A stretch of 52,496 nt of DNA from CAYOXM01 sp964407925 (GTDB taxonomy: Bacteria; Patescibacteriota; Patescibacteriia; SG8-24). Shown here one piece after another: positions 15,345 to 22,808 of this stretch; position 1 is the stretch's first letter; every line of letters starts with the position of its first letter. The DNA lies in contig CAYOXM010000009.1 of assembly GCA_964407925.1 (NCBI GenBank), positions 1 to 52,496 of the forward strand. The letters are read 5' to 3'. A program made the translations under genes and the position numbers. The notes under the pieces were generated by a model, which was not told where the DNA came from, ran no database searches, and saw only the letters and a program-made list of their open reading frames with translations.

Positions 15345-16997
15345 ATGTCCACCACCCTCTACCGCAAATACCGACCGCAGGCCTGGGCCGAGGTGGCAGG
15401 CCAGAACCACGTGAAGGTGACGCTTTCGTTTGAGATCGCGACGGGGCGCATCGCGCACGCGTACCTCTTCTCCGGTCCTCGCGGCATAGGCAAGACGACG
15501 ACGGCGCGCATCTTCGCGAAGGCAGTGAACTGCCTGGAGCGGCCGAAGAAGGGTCCGGGTCCCGAGGCGGGGGAGCCGTGCGGCGAGTGCGAGGCGTGCG
15601 TCGCTATCACCGAGGCCCGCGCGCTCGACGTCATCGAGATCGACGCGGCGTCGAACCGCGGCATCGACAACGTCCGCGAGAACATCATCGAGAACAGCCG
15701 TTTTTCGCCGTCCAAACTCGGGTACAAGGTGTTCATCATCGACGAGGTGCACATGCTGACGACCGAGGCGTTCAACGCGCTCCTCAAGACGCTCGAGGAG
15801 CCGCCGCCGCGCGTCGTGTTCATTCTCGCGACCACCGAGCTGCACAAGGTGCCGCCGACCATCGTGTCGCGCTGCCAGCGTTTCGATTTTCGAAAAATAC
15901 CCTTCAACGATCTCGTCGACCGCCTGCACGCGCTTGCCGAGCGTGAGAAGTGCAAGGTCGATCGCCGAACGCTCGAGGAAATCGCGCGGCATTCCGACGG
16001 TTGCCTCCGCGACGCCGAAGGGCTGCTGGGCAAGGTGCTCACCGTCGGCGACGGCAAGCGCGTCACCTATGACGAGGCGCTCGTGGTGCTGCCGCGGTCC
16101 GAGTACGCGTCGCTTGCCGCGTTCGTCGAGGGTCTGCTTCGCGGCGACGGGCGCGCGGCGCTCGCGACGCTCGGCGACTGCCTCGAGGGCGGCGTCGACT
16201 TGGAACAGTTCGCCGGCGACACCGTGGAGCTCCTGCGTAAGACGCTGCTCACCAAGCTTTCGGGTAATCCGGACGTGGTCGCGTTCGATCTCGACGAGTC
16301 GCAGAAGAAAGACCTCCTCGCGTGGTCGGAACTCGCCGACCTGCCGCGCATCGTGAACGCGGTCGAGCTTCTGATGGAAAAGAAACGGGATATGAAGTCG
16401 AGCCACCCGGTGCAGCTGCCGCTCGAACTCGCCGTCGTCCGGCTCTGCTCGGACATGCGCGACGCCGCTCCGGCACCGACGCAGTTCGCGGCGAGCGAGG
16501 CCGAGAAGCCGAGGCTCGTCCCTCCGGCGAAGGCGGAGACGCCGAAACCCGAAAAGGCCGCTGCGGCCGCCAAGGCGGAGTCCGCTCCCGCCGCCGCCGT
16601 CCCGGCCGAAGCGGTTTCGAGCGGCGAGCCGGTCACGTCAGTCGACAAGCTCAAGGCCTGTTGGGCGGAATTCATCAATCGGGCGGGGGAGGAGAATCAC
16701 GCCCTGCCGTTCCTCCTTGGCGTCGGCGAGCCTGTCAGCGTGGTCGGCCAGTGCGTGAAGATCGGCTTCGATTTCGCCTTCCATAAGGACAAGTTCAACG
16801 AGGAGAAGAATCGCAGGCTCCTTGAGCGCGCGCTCGGAAGCGTGGTGAACGCCGCCGTCAGGGTGGAGGGCGTCCTCCTTGAAAAAAAAGAACGCTTGGG
16901 GCATGATGATGCCGCCCAACCCCAGGTCGCGATGGCGGCCGGTCCGGTCGTCGCCGACAGCCTTATTTCGGCCTTCGGCGGACGTGTGGTGGAATAG
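15345..16997 (+). CDS. dnaX: DNA polymerase III subunit gamma/tau
   Basis: The 550-residue clamp-loader ATPase of the replicative polymerase. It starts MSTTLYRKYRPQAWAEVAGQ as expected for DnaX. Walker A GPRGIGKT is at 44-51; the zinc module uses C63, C79, C82 and C85 (CGECEAC); Walker B is DEVH at 133-136; the arginine-finger motif SRCQRFDF follows at 175. The AAA+ lid and collar helices follow. After about residue 370 an Ala/Pro/Lys linker leads to a C-terminal domain (KLKACWAEFINRAGEENHALPFLLG) of the tau type. No slippery A6-type frameshift site was noticed, so a separate short gamma form is not predicted. The stop codon is six bases before tRNA-Gln. Confidence 0.96.
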   Translation: MSTTLYRKYRPQAWAEVAGQNHVKVTLSFEIATGRIAHAYLFSGPRGIGKTTTARIFAKAVNCLERPKKGPGPEAGEPCGECEACVAITEARALDVIEIDAASNRGIDNVRENIIENSRFSPSKLGYKVFIIDEVHMLTTEAFNALLKTLEEPPPRVVFILATTELHKVPPTIVSRCQRFDFRKIPFNDLVDRLHALAEREKCKVDRRTLEEIARHSDGCLRDAEGLLGKVLTVGDGKRVTYDEALVVLPRSEYASLAAFVEGLLRGDGRAALATLGDCLEGGVDLEQFAGDTVELLRKTLLTKLSGNPDVVAFDLDESQKKDLLAWSELADLPRIVNAVELLMEKKRDMKSSHPVQLPLELAVVRLCSDMRDAAPAPTQFAASEAEKPRLVPPAKAETPKPEKAAAAAKAESAPAAAVPAEAVSSGEPVTSVDKLKACWAEFINRAGEENHALPFLLGVGEPVSVVGQCVKIGFDFAFHKDKFNEEKNRRLLERALGSVVNAAVRVEGVLLEKKERLGHDDAAQPQVAMAAGPVVADSLISAFGGRVVE

Positions 16998-17003
16998 ACT
17001 CAG

Positions 17004-17077
17004 TGCGGGATCGTCTAATGGTAGGACAGCAGACTCTGAATCTGCTTATCTAGGTTCGAGTCCTAGTCCCGCAGCCA
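17004..17077 (+). tRNA. tRNA-Gln (CTG anticodon)
   Basis: A full cloverleaf of 74 nt with encoded CCA. The acceptor stem pairs TGCGGGA with TCCCGCA. The D arm is GTC-TAATGGTA-GGAC. The anticodon arm GCAGA-CTCTGAA-TCTGC places CTG at positions 34-36. The T arm is CTAGG-TTCGAGT-CCTAG, followed by the discriminator G and CCA. It lies six bases after dnaX and directly precedes the integrated element, so it is the likely insertion neighbourhood. Confidence 0.96.
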
Positions 17078-17086
17078 AAACAGTGC

Positions 17087-17138
17087 GTTTCAAATGGACC
17101 TAGTCAGGCGCCCAAAGAGGGCGGGTTTCATTTGGACC
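17087..17138. repeat. Pair of 14-bp direct repeats around a small hairpin, just after tRNA-Gln
   Basis: GTTTCAAATGGACC at 17087-17100 and GTTTCATTTGGACC at 17125-17138 differ only at the central AA/TT. Between them CGCCC-AAAGA-GGGCG (17109-17123) can fold. The hairpin may end the dnaX-tRNA transcript; the repeats could be recombination-related. Confidence 0.45.
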
Positions 17139-17153
17139 GTAGTGCCATGACCA

Positions 17154-17184
17154 AGCAAAACACGCGCAAAACGCGTGTTTTGCT
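17154..17184. terminator. Long perfect hairpin, probable bidirectional terminator
   Basis: 13-bp arms AGCAAAACACGCG (17154-17166) and CGCGTGTTTTGCT (17172-17184) with a CAAAA loop. It separates the tRNA from the element's first gene. The T-run is inside the stem with a T-rich stretch after it. Confidence 0.65.
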
Positions 17185-17229
17185 TTGCCTTGTTTTATCT
17201 GTGGATAACTAGTAAGGTGTGGTCCGTAT

Positions 17230-18189
17230 ATGGCCAAAGCGAAGGCGAACAAACTCAAGCAGACCGAGGTCTTAAGGAAGATCCACTTTTTCGGCTGTAG
17301 GTTCGTCCACGGAATCGGAGACTCCGAAACGGAGGTCGGCGCGGAGCAGGTAATGGACAGTATTGCTGCCCTACCCATGACCGACGATGGGCGATATCTA
17401 GTGCGAGACGAAAAAGATATCGCACTTTTTTCATGTGAAAAGAAGGGGGGCAATCTTCACGGGCGCATCGCATATGCACGGAGAGGTGCACGCCCTTCCG
17501 TGGAAAAAAAGGGAACGGGTGAGATTCATCCGATCGCGCAGCTCGGACCCGACGACGGCATCGTTGAAATCACACACTTCATCCTGTATCCCGCGGACAA
17601 GGTGCTCGCCATCGAGTACAACCATCATGGTCCACGTGCGGCGACGTTGGCAACCTATATAGAGAACAAGGCGAGCGGCCTGCTGCACCATGTTGATCTT
17701 CCGTATGTTACAAACCGTGATTTTCAGACCAGGATACGTCAAATGGATCCGAATGGAATCCGTGCGTTTCACCTCAGGATGCCCGTAGATCGGATTTACC
17801 AGATCAAGGAGGTCGATGGCGACATTTTTGAAGCAATCGCTTCTGCTAAGAAGTTCGGTGAATCGGAGGAGGTGGAGCTCATCTGGCGTCCAAAAAAGCG
17901 ATCGCGCAAAAATATGCCGATTATCGACCGCCTGAAGAACATCGGCAAGGCCATGGGTAGCGCAGAAAAGGAACGGGAGGATCTTTTCACTCATCTGCGT
18001 GTCACGGCACGGGATGTGGATACCGGCAGGATGAAGGAATTCGATCTCCTCGAGGAGCAGCTTGTGTCCACCGTGCATGTGGCCAAAGAAACTAACGACC
18101 GCGAAGTCGAGACGTCGGCCATGTTCAAGAAAATCGATGAGGCTTATCGCAGCAAGCGCGACGAAATCGTCTCAACGCTCGCCATATGA
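17230..18189 (+). CDS. Unknown cytosolic protein, first gene of a two-gene cassette
   Basis: A protein of 319 residues with no signal or membrane span. The N terminus is Lys-rich, followed by an alpha/beta region (KIHFFGCRFVHGIGDSE, DDGIVEITHFILYPADKVLAIEYNHHGPRAATLATYIENK) and a helical, charged C-terminal third (IDRLKNIGKAMGSAEKEREDL). The pattern reminds me of DUF6731/DUF4747-like proteins, but I cannot assign it with confidence. No nuclease, ATPase or protease motif is evident. Its stop overlaps the start of a four-TM protein gene by four bases (ATGA), so the products are translationally coupled. Base composition is clearly more AT-rich than the core genes, a sign of transfer. A cytosolic sensor plus membrane effector is one reading of the pair. 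Confidence 0.75.
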   Translation: MAKAKANKLKQTEVLRKIHFFGCRFVHGIGDSETEVGAEQVMDSIAALPMTDDGRYLVRDEKDIALFSCEKKGGNLHGRIAYARRGARPSVEKKGTGEIHPIAQLGPDDGIVEITHFILYPADKVLAIEYNHHGPRAATLATYIENKASGLLHHVDLPYVTNRDFQTRIRQMDPNGIRAFHLRMPVDRIYQIKEVDGDIFEAIASAKKFGESEEVELIWRPKKRSRKNMPIIDRLKNIGKAMGSAEKEREDLFTHLRVTARDVDTGRMKEFDLLEEQLVSTVHVAKETNDREVETSAMFKKIDEAYRSKRDEIVSTLAI

Positions 18190-18680
18190 AATTGATTCTC
18201 GCCTTCCGGAGAAGGCATTTCCTTTATTTTGACGTCATCGAATCAGCCCTTTTCACGGCGGTAATTTTCGCGACGTTAAAATTTACCGGTACAGCGCGCC
18301 TTTTTGAGTTTACTTCCTCTGTACGGGACTACGGTGCCCTTTTCCTTAATCTCGCCTCCATATACGCGAGCCTCCTAGGCTTCATTATTGCGGCGGCAGC
18401 CATCATATTTACAATCGACTCCGGCAAGAGGATCGATGCACTGCGGCAGAGTCAGTATTTTCCCCAGGTGTTTGATTCGTATTTAAATTCATCCTTCTGG
18501 TTGTTCCTTGGGACAATCACGATGCTCGCCCTCTACACATACACGGATCCGTCCACTCAGCCCCGCTGGTCATTTTATGCAACGCTTTTTACGCTTGTAG
18601 TGAGCTCCGTGACTATCTGGCGGGCATTGTCGCTGTTGCGTCGGGTTTTTGGGATCAGCTCAAAAGCGCTCGGAGATTAA
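18186..18680 (+). CDS. Four-helix membrane protein, second gene of the cassette
   Basis: A protein of 164 residues with four predicted membrane segments in two pairs: ALFTAVIFATLKFTG (about 20-36), LNLASIYASLLGFIIAAAAIIFTI (about 54-78), FWLFLGTITMLALYTY (about 100-118) and FYATLFTLVVSSVTIWRALSLL (about 126-148). Short basic loops (KRIDALRQSQ) separate the pairs and the C terminus is cytosolic and basic. Translation is coupled to the upstream gene through an ATGA overlap. No known family was recognised. Membrane proteins of this size coupled to a soluble partner and carried on integrative elements are often abortive-infection effectors, but nothing in the sequence proves that here. Confidence 0.75.
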   Translation: MKLILAFRRRHFLYFDVIESALFTAVIFATLKFTGTARLFEFTSSVRDYGALFLNLASIYASLLGFIIAAAAIIFTIDSGKRIDALRQSQYFPQVFDSYLNSSFWLFLGTITMLALYTYTDPSTQPRWSFYATLFTLVVSSVTIWRALSLLRRVFGISSKALGD

Positions 18681-18692
18681 GAAAGTTACTTC

Positions 18693-19994
18693 TTACTCTG
18701 TAGTGATGCCGATGGAGATCGATCGGTTCGATAAAATTATTTTACTCTTTAGACAAGAGAGAAGTTCGCGCTTCTCTTCTTTTGTTCCGGTCGTCAGGAC
18801 GTGCCGGAGGTAGCTCTTGTGATCTAGCCGAGGGATAGGCATCGCCGCCCCACTTTTTCCCATAACGTCCTCCATCAATTTTTGGTAGCGCCCGATTTCT
18901 GCGTCGAACCTTCTCTTTGTCTGTGTGCGGTCGATGTCCAGATCACCAAGGATGGCGACAAGCTGCTCGATTAGCTGTTCCTCGCGAATATACGGCTCTT
19001 TACATTCACCTCGCGATGTTCCCGAACAGTGGTAATAGACGTAGCGTTGGCGCGTACCGTCACGAAGCGTCTGGAATTTGTCCTGAGCCGTGATACCGGA
19101 TCCGCAGGTACCGCACTTCATCAGGCGGGTGAAGGCGAATTCTTTTGATCCCCACGATGGTTTATTTTTCTCCAGCGTCAGCTGCTTCTGTACCTGTTCG
19201 TAGAGATCCTCGCCCACGATTGACGAATGGGCGACCTTGAACCAGTTGCCGCCACCGCGAGGATATTCGAACTTGCCACAGTAGTAGGGGTTCCGAAGCA
19301 TGAGGTAGACGCTACTTAGCATCACCGGCTTGCCAGTCTGGGTGGTGAAGCCACTCTCATCGAGCCAGTGTTTGATTTTTCTACCGCTGTGTCCGAGGTT
19401 AGCGACCCTCTCGAACATCTCTTTGATGATCGGAGCACGTTTGGAGTCAAGGATGACTGTCTGCGCACCCAGGACGCCGGTCTTGGTGTTCAGATATCCG
19501 AGCGGTGCCTTGTTAGGCCTCCATCCCATCTGTGCCTTCGCTCGCATCCCTCTTTTTACGTTGACCCCCTTATTATCGTTTTCGAGCTTCGCTTGGCTAC
19601 ACAGGATCATGAGCAAGAACTTCTCGCTCGGCGAGTTCGTGAACCGCTGTCCGAACGTCCTGATTTCCAGTAGCCTTCCTTGATCCATGAGATCGACGAG
19701 CGTGCCGAGGTCGCCGCCGTTACGGCTGAGCCGATCTGGTGCCCACGTCAGGATGGCGTTGAATGCGCCGCTCCTGACGTCGGTCAGTAGGCGGTTGTAT
19801 TCCGGACGCTCTCCTGACGCCTTTGCGGAATGGCTCTCGCGCCGCGTGGCGACGACCTCGAGCTTCTCGCGCTCGGCGAGCTCCAGAAGTTCCTTGATTT
19901 GTGCATCGATCGATAGCGCTTGGCGTTCATCCTGCTCGCTCGATTTTCGAGCATACAGGCAGTACCTGACTGGGACGGTGTTTGATGGCTCCAT
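18693..19994 (-). CDS. Serine recombinase (resolvase + recombinase + zinc ribbon), probable integrase
   Basis: A protein of 433 residues. The N-terminal resolvase domain starts with RYCLYARKSSEQDERQALSIDAQ, giving Tyr14, Arg16 and the nucleophile Ser18 of the YxRxS motif, and later shows APDRLSR and the conserved helix with Gln and Glu. The Pfam-recombinase domain follows (APLGYLNTKTG...IKEMFERVANLGHSGRKI, then VYLMLRNPYYCG). A zinc ribbon uses CGTC near residue 292 and a later HC...C pair (YYHCSGTSRGEC). The C-terminal helices replace the long coiled coil of phiC31-type integrases, so it is shorter than most large serine integrases. It probably inserts and excises the element. A palindrome lies just upstream of its start. 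Confidence 0.92.
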   Translation of the reverse strand: MEPSNTVPVRYCLYARKSSEQDERQALSIDAQIKELLELAEREKLEVVATRRESHSAKASGERPEYNRLLTDVRSGAFNAILTWAPDRLSRNGGDLGTLVDLMDQGRLLEIRTFGQRFTNSPSEKFLLMILCSQAKLENDNKGVNVKRGMRAKAQMGWRPNKAPLGYLNTKTGVLGAQTVILDSKRAPIIKEMFERVANLGHSGRKIKHWLDESGFTTQTGKPVMLSSVYLMLRNPYYCGKFEYPRGGGNWFKVAHSSIVGEDLYEQVQKQLTLEKNKPSWGSKEFAFTRLMKCGTCGSGITAQDKFQTLRDGTRQRYVYYHCSGTSRGECKEPYIREEQLIEQLVAILGDLDIDRTQTKRRFDAEIGRYQKLMEDVMGKSGAAMPIPRLDHKSYLRHVLTTGTKEEKRELLSCLKSKIILSNRSISIGITTE

Positions 19995-20000
19995 ATGGGT

Positions 20001-20029
20001 ATGCCCCTATAGCCCCTTATTCGGGGCAT
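20001..20029. promoter_or_regulatory. Palindromic site between the recombinase and HNH genes
   Basis: Outer arms ATGCCCC (20001-20007) and GGGGCAT (20023-20029) enclose a second inverted repeat (GCCCC...GGGGC, 20012-20027). It begins seven bases upstream of the recombinase ATG in a divergent intergenic region. It could be an operator for both genes or part of a recombination site, since phage attP is often beside the integrase gene. Confidence 0.45.
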
Positions 20030-20108
20030 GTAGGACATGGATGCCGGGAACGTCCGGAACAGTCTAGGTTCCTCTTAAAAGAGCCCTATGATAACGTACT
20101 GGCGCTAT

Positions 20109-20825
20109 ATGTCTGAAGTGATGCAGAAAATATGCGTCTTGTGCCGCGTGGCAGAAGCAACGACGGTCGACCACGTACCGCCGCAAGGCTTGTACCCACA
20201 AGGAGCTGACAGGTCCGTCCTGTTCACCGTTCCCGCGTGCCAGCCCTGCAACAACGGTCTCTCGAAGGACGAGGAGTGGTTCCGTCTTTTCCTCGCGACG
20301 GCCGCGCTCGACGAGTCACCGCTCGCATCTGACATATTCATGGACAAGATCAAGCGGTCGATGGTGCGCGAAGAGCAGGTCGTGGCAGGTCAGCCGTTTC
20401 TGCACGGACATCTCGCCAAGCTCAAGCTCGTAGACATCGTCACTCCGTCCGGACTTTATACCGGCCAGCGGAAGACGAAATTTTCCCTCACGGACGAGGA
20501 CTGGCGTCGTTATCACCGCGTTCTCGACAAGATCGTGAAGGGTACGTATTACCGCCGCAACGGCAGTATCCTTCCCGAAGGGATGACGATTCGTCACTTC
20601 ATGTTGGACGCAGCGCGTGTTGAGCGGCAGTTGGAAAACCTCAAAACGCTCAAGTTCGAGATGAGCCCCACGTTCTCCGTGGGTTTTGGCACAGTCCCGG
20701 GAACAGCGGACAGCGTATGCTTCACGCTGTTCTATGAATGCGTGCCGTTCATAAGCTTCATAGTCGCGGATGATGTTGCGCGCGAGTGGGACGCTCGTAA
20801 GAGGGTAAAAGAGCTGGCGAAATAA
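20109..20825 (+). CDS. HNH-endonuclease-like zinc protein
   Basis: A protein of 238 residues from ATG 20109; an upstream ATG at 20088 overlaps a likely -10 box (TATGAT at 20087-20092) and is less probable. The N terminus has the layout of an HNH or related nuclease zinc finger: C9/C12 (CVLC), then DHVPPQGLYP with D21-H22, then CQPCNNGLS with the second Cys pair and the Asn of the HNH core. The rest is helical without recognised motifs (DEEWFRLFLATAAL, EDWRRYHRVLDKIVKGTYYRR). HNH proteins are common beside terminases in phages and can assist packaging cleavage, though here the gene points toward terL on the other strand. Activity is inferred. Confidence 0.7.
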   Translation: MSEVMQKICVLCRVAEATTVDHVPPQGLYPQGADRSVLFTVPACQPCNNGLSKDEEWFRLFLATAALDESPLASDIFMDKIKRSMVREEQVVAGQPFLHGHLAKLKLVDIVTPSGLYTGQRKTKFSLTDEDWRRYHRVLDKIVKGTYYRRNGSILPEGMTIRHFMLDAARVERQLENLKTLKFEMSPTFSVGFGTVPGTADSVCFTLFYECVPFISFIVADDVAREWDARKRVKELAK

Positions 20826-20842
20826 AGTGCCGCCACAAGGGA

Positions 20843-22384
20843 TCAACGGAACCCACCTCGCAATTCATTAAACGACCGTATCGTCCTCCACCCGTAGTTA
20901 TCCAGCAAAGGATCACGAGGACGTCCGAGTCCGATGATCATCGGCAACGGCTTGTCCTGCTCCATCGCCTTGAGAATCAGAATAGCGAATGCGTCAGCAA
21001 GATCGTCGTGCTTCTCGACACCGAAGCCGACGAGCTGCGCGATCAGTTCCTCGGCACCTTTGCGCGGGAACAGGACCCTCCCTTGCTGGATGAGGTGCGT
21101 CGTGAGTGACAGGCGAGCCCGCTTGTCCTGTCCGTGTACCTTCGCGCCTTCGGACGGGATGCCGTTCCGCGAGAGGGCTTGGATGAGCGCGGTCTGATAC
21201 CCGACCTCTTCGATGTACAGTTTGGTCGGTGAGCCGTCTCCAACAGCGCGTGAGATGTCTTGCGCGGTCGATACCGTCTTTGGGAAATCCATCCGTTTGT
21301 TGACGGGATTCGGGAGGATATAGATGCGAAGTCCGCTCTGACGACCGTGGATCTGTCCCGAGACCATGGCGGTGAAGTCCGCGGTGTCCCTTTCAGAGAT
21401 CGCGAGATCAATGCCGGTTGCACGATAGCGGTAGCTTTCGACGCCCTTCTGCGGGAGGGTGTCGTAGTACGCGATCCACTCCGGATGGATGACTCGTTCG
21501 GCGTCGGAGATGATGGTCAGAAGGAATTCGCGGTGCCATGCGGATTCGTCGCCAACCGTGCGTTTGAGAGCGCTTACGTCGGCCTCGGAGGTAAATTTTC
21601 CAGACCAAAGAGGCTTTCCCTTCTCGTCGAGCAGGGGATAGGCGCGGCTTACGCCGTCGAGCCGCTTGTTTTCGATGTCCTCATGCAGTCGCATGAGAAG
21701 CGAGTCCTCATGAAGAAGGTTCCCGATGACGATGACCTTCGTTCCCCGGTCACCCGCCGGAACGACGTCACCTGTGAGCCACTGATACGTCCTGTTACGC
21801 CCCTCCTTCGTCCTCGTTGATGCGAGGTCTTCGACGTCGTCGCAGATGATGAGATCGGGACGGTACGAGCCATGGCGCAGGCCACGGATGCTCTGTTCGG
21901 TCGATATGGCAGTGATGCGTGCGCCATACATCGGCAGCACCAGCGATCCGGAACTCCACTCTTCGTCCCTCTCCTCGAACGGTCCGAGGTCTGAACGCAG
22001 AAGTTCGTTCGCCTCCATCTCTCGCTTCAAGTTCGTGAGATGGAGCTTGGCCTGCTGCTGGGTCTGGCTGATGATCACGACGTATTTCTTTCGTTGTTTG
22101 CCGAGGATGGCCCAGATCGGGTACGAGAGTGTCATGATGGTCGACTTGGCAGAGCCGCGAAATGCCGTGATGACGGAAAGAGGTGTGGATTCGCTCTCTG
22201 TGAGTTGGAACATTTCGCGTTGGAACGGGGCTGTCGGATACTTCACGTATTCAGAGAAGTACGTGTGAAAGAACCAGTAGTGGCTGGCGCGGGTGACCTC
22301 GGTGCGCAGTTTTCGGTCACGAATCATCCGTTCGATGAGCGGCGGCGGGGTTTCAGTCCTGGGTGTGGGGTTGTTCGTTTCCAT
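20843..22384 (-). CDS. Phage terminase large subunit
   Basis: A 513-residue DNA-packaging motor. ATG 22384 is used; a TTG nine bases upstream would add three residues. The ATPase domain has Walker A AFRGSAKST (74-82), the coupling region VVIISQTQQQAKLHL, and Walker B DLIICDDVED (177-186). The nuclease domain has an RNase H-like first Asp in ATGIDLAIS, a central IYIEEVGYQ element and the last acidic pair in EKHDDLADAFA. The length is normal, and all key acidic residues look intact, so the gene is not obviously decayed. Its start overlaps the terminase small-subunit gene by 32 nt. No portal or capsid gene follows, which is unusual for a functional prophage. Confidence 0.93.
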   Translation of the reverse strand: METNNPTPRTETPPPLIERMIRDRKLRTEVTRASHYWFFHTYFSEYVKYPTAPFQREMFQLTESESTPLSVITAFRGSAKSTIMTLSYPIWAILGKQRKKYVVIISQTQQQAKLHLTNLKREMEANELLRSDLGPFEERDEEWSSGSLVLPMYGARITAISTEQSIRGLRHGSYRPDLIICDDVEDLASTRTKEGRNRTYQWLTGDVVPAGDRGTKVIVIGNLLHEDSLLMRLHEDIENKRLDGVSRAYPLLDEKGKPLWSGKFTSEADVSALKRTVGDESAWHREFLLTIISDAERVIHPEWIAYYDTLPQKGVESYRYRATGIDLAISERDTADFTAMVSGQIHGRQSGLRIYILPNPVNKRMDFPKTVSTAQDISRAVGDGSPTKLYIEEVGYQTALIQALSRNGIPSEGAKVHGQDKRARLSLTTHLIQQGRVLFPRKGAEELIAQLVGFGVEKHDDLADAFAILILKAMEQDKPLPMIIGLGRPRDPLLDNYGWRTIRSFNELRGGFR

Positions 22385-22808
22385 GGTCGTCAATGTTAGG
22401 TTGATGAAGTGCGGCGAGCTTCAGCGCCTTTCTTACGGTTTCCTCCTGTTCAGGAGTGAGTTCTCCGGTGCTCGACCTGACCCGTGCATCCACTTCGACG
22501 CGGGTGGTATAGGAGCGGTGGTGGTGTTTGAGCCAGAAGACGACGGCGGTCATGTTTCCCTCGCGGATCGCGGTCATGAGCTGCGTCTCGGCAACGTCGT
22601 TCACAATCCCGATCCCGGTCTCCATCGCCTCGTCGACCGCCTGCGCGAAGGCCGCGTCCTCCTTGCGCCAGCGATAGTACGAAGCGCGGCCGACGCCGAC
22701 CTTTTGGCACGCGCTTTGTACGATGGGGCGCTTATGGAGCTCTTCAATGAGCACTTCCTTTTGTTTCTCCTGCCGGATTTCTACGGCTCCACGTTTCTTA
22801 GGCGGCAT
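22353..22808 (-). CDS. Phage terminase small subunit (helix-turn-helix type)
   Basis: A protein of 151 residues. The N-terminal 60 residues form a helix-turn-helix DNA-binding module (KEVLIEELHKRPIVQSACQKVGVGRASYYRWRKED), typical of small terminase subunits that recognise the packaging site. The middle holds the oligomerisation helices (AFAQAVDEAMETGIGIVNDVAETQLMTAIREGN) and VVFWLKHHHRSYTTRVEV, a pattern I recall from phBC6A51-type small terminases. The C-terminal tail is polar. The gene overlaps the large subunit at its 3' end and the methyltransferase at its 5' end (11 nt), so these three minus-strand genes form one translationally linked unit. Confidence 0.85.
   Translation of the reverse strand: MPPKKRGAVEIRQEKQKEVLIEELHKRPIVQSACQKVGVGRASYYRWRKEDAAFAQAVDEAMETGIGIVNDVAETQLMTAIREGNMTAVVFWLKHHHRSYTTRVEVDARVRSSTGELTPEQEETVRKALKLAALHQPNIDDHGNEQPHTQD

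Noticed and set aside
18693..19994. Recombinase considered as an IS607-type transposase or plain resolvase
   Set aside because: The resolvase domain is N-terminal and is followed by a Pfam-recombinase domain and a zinc ribbon, which neither of those classes has.
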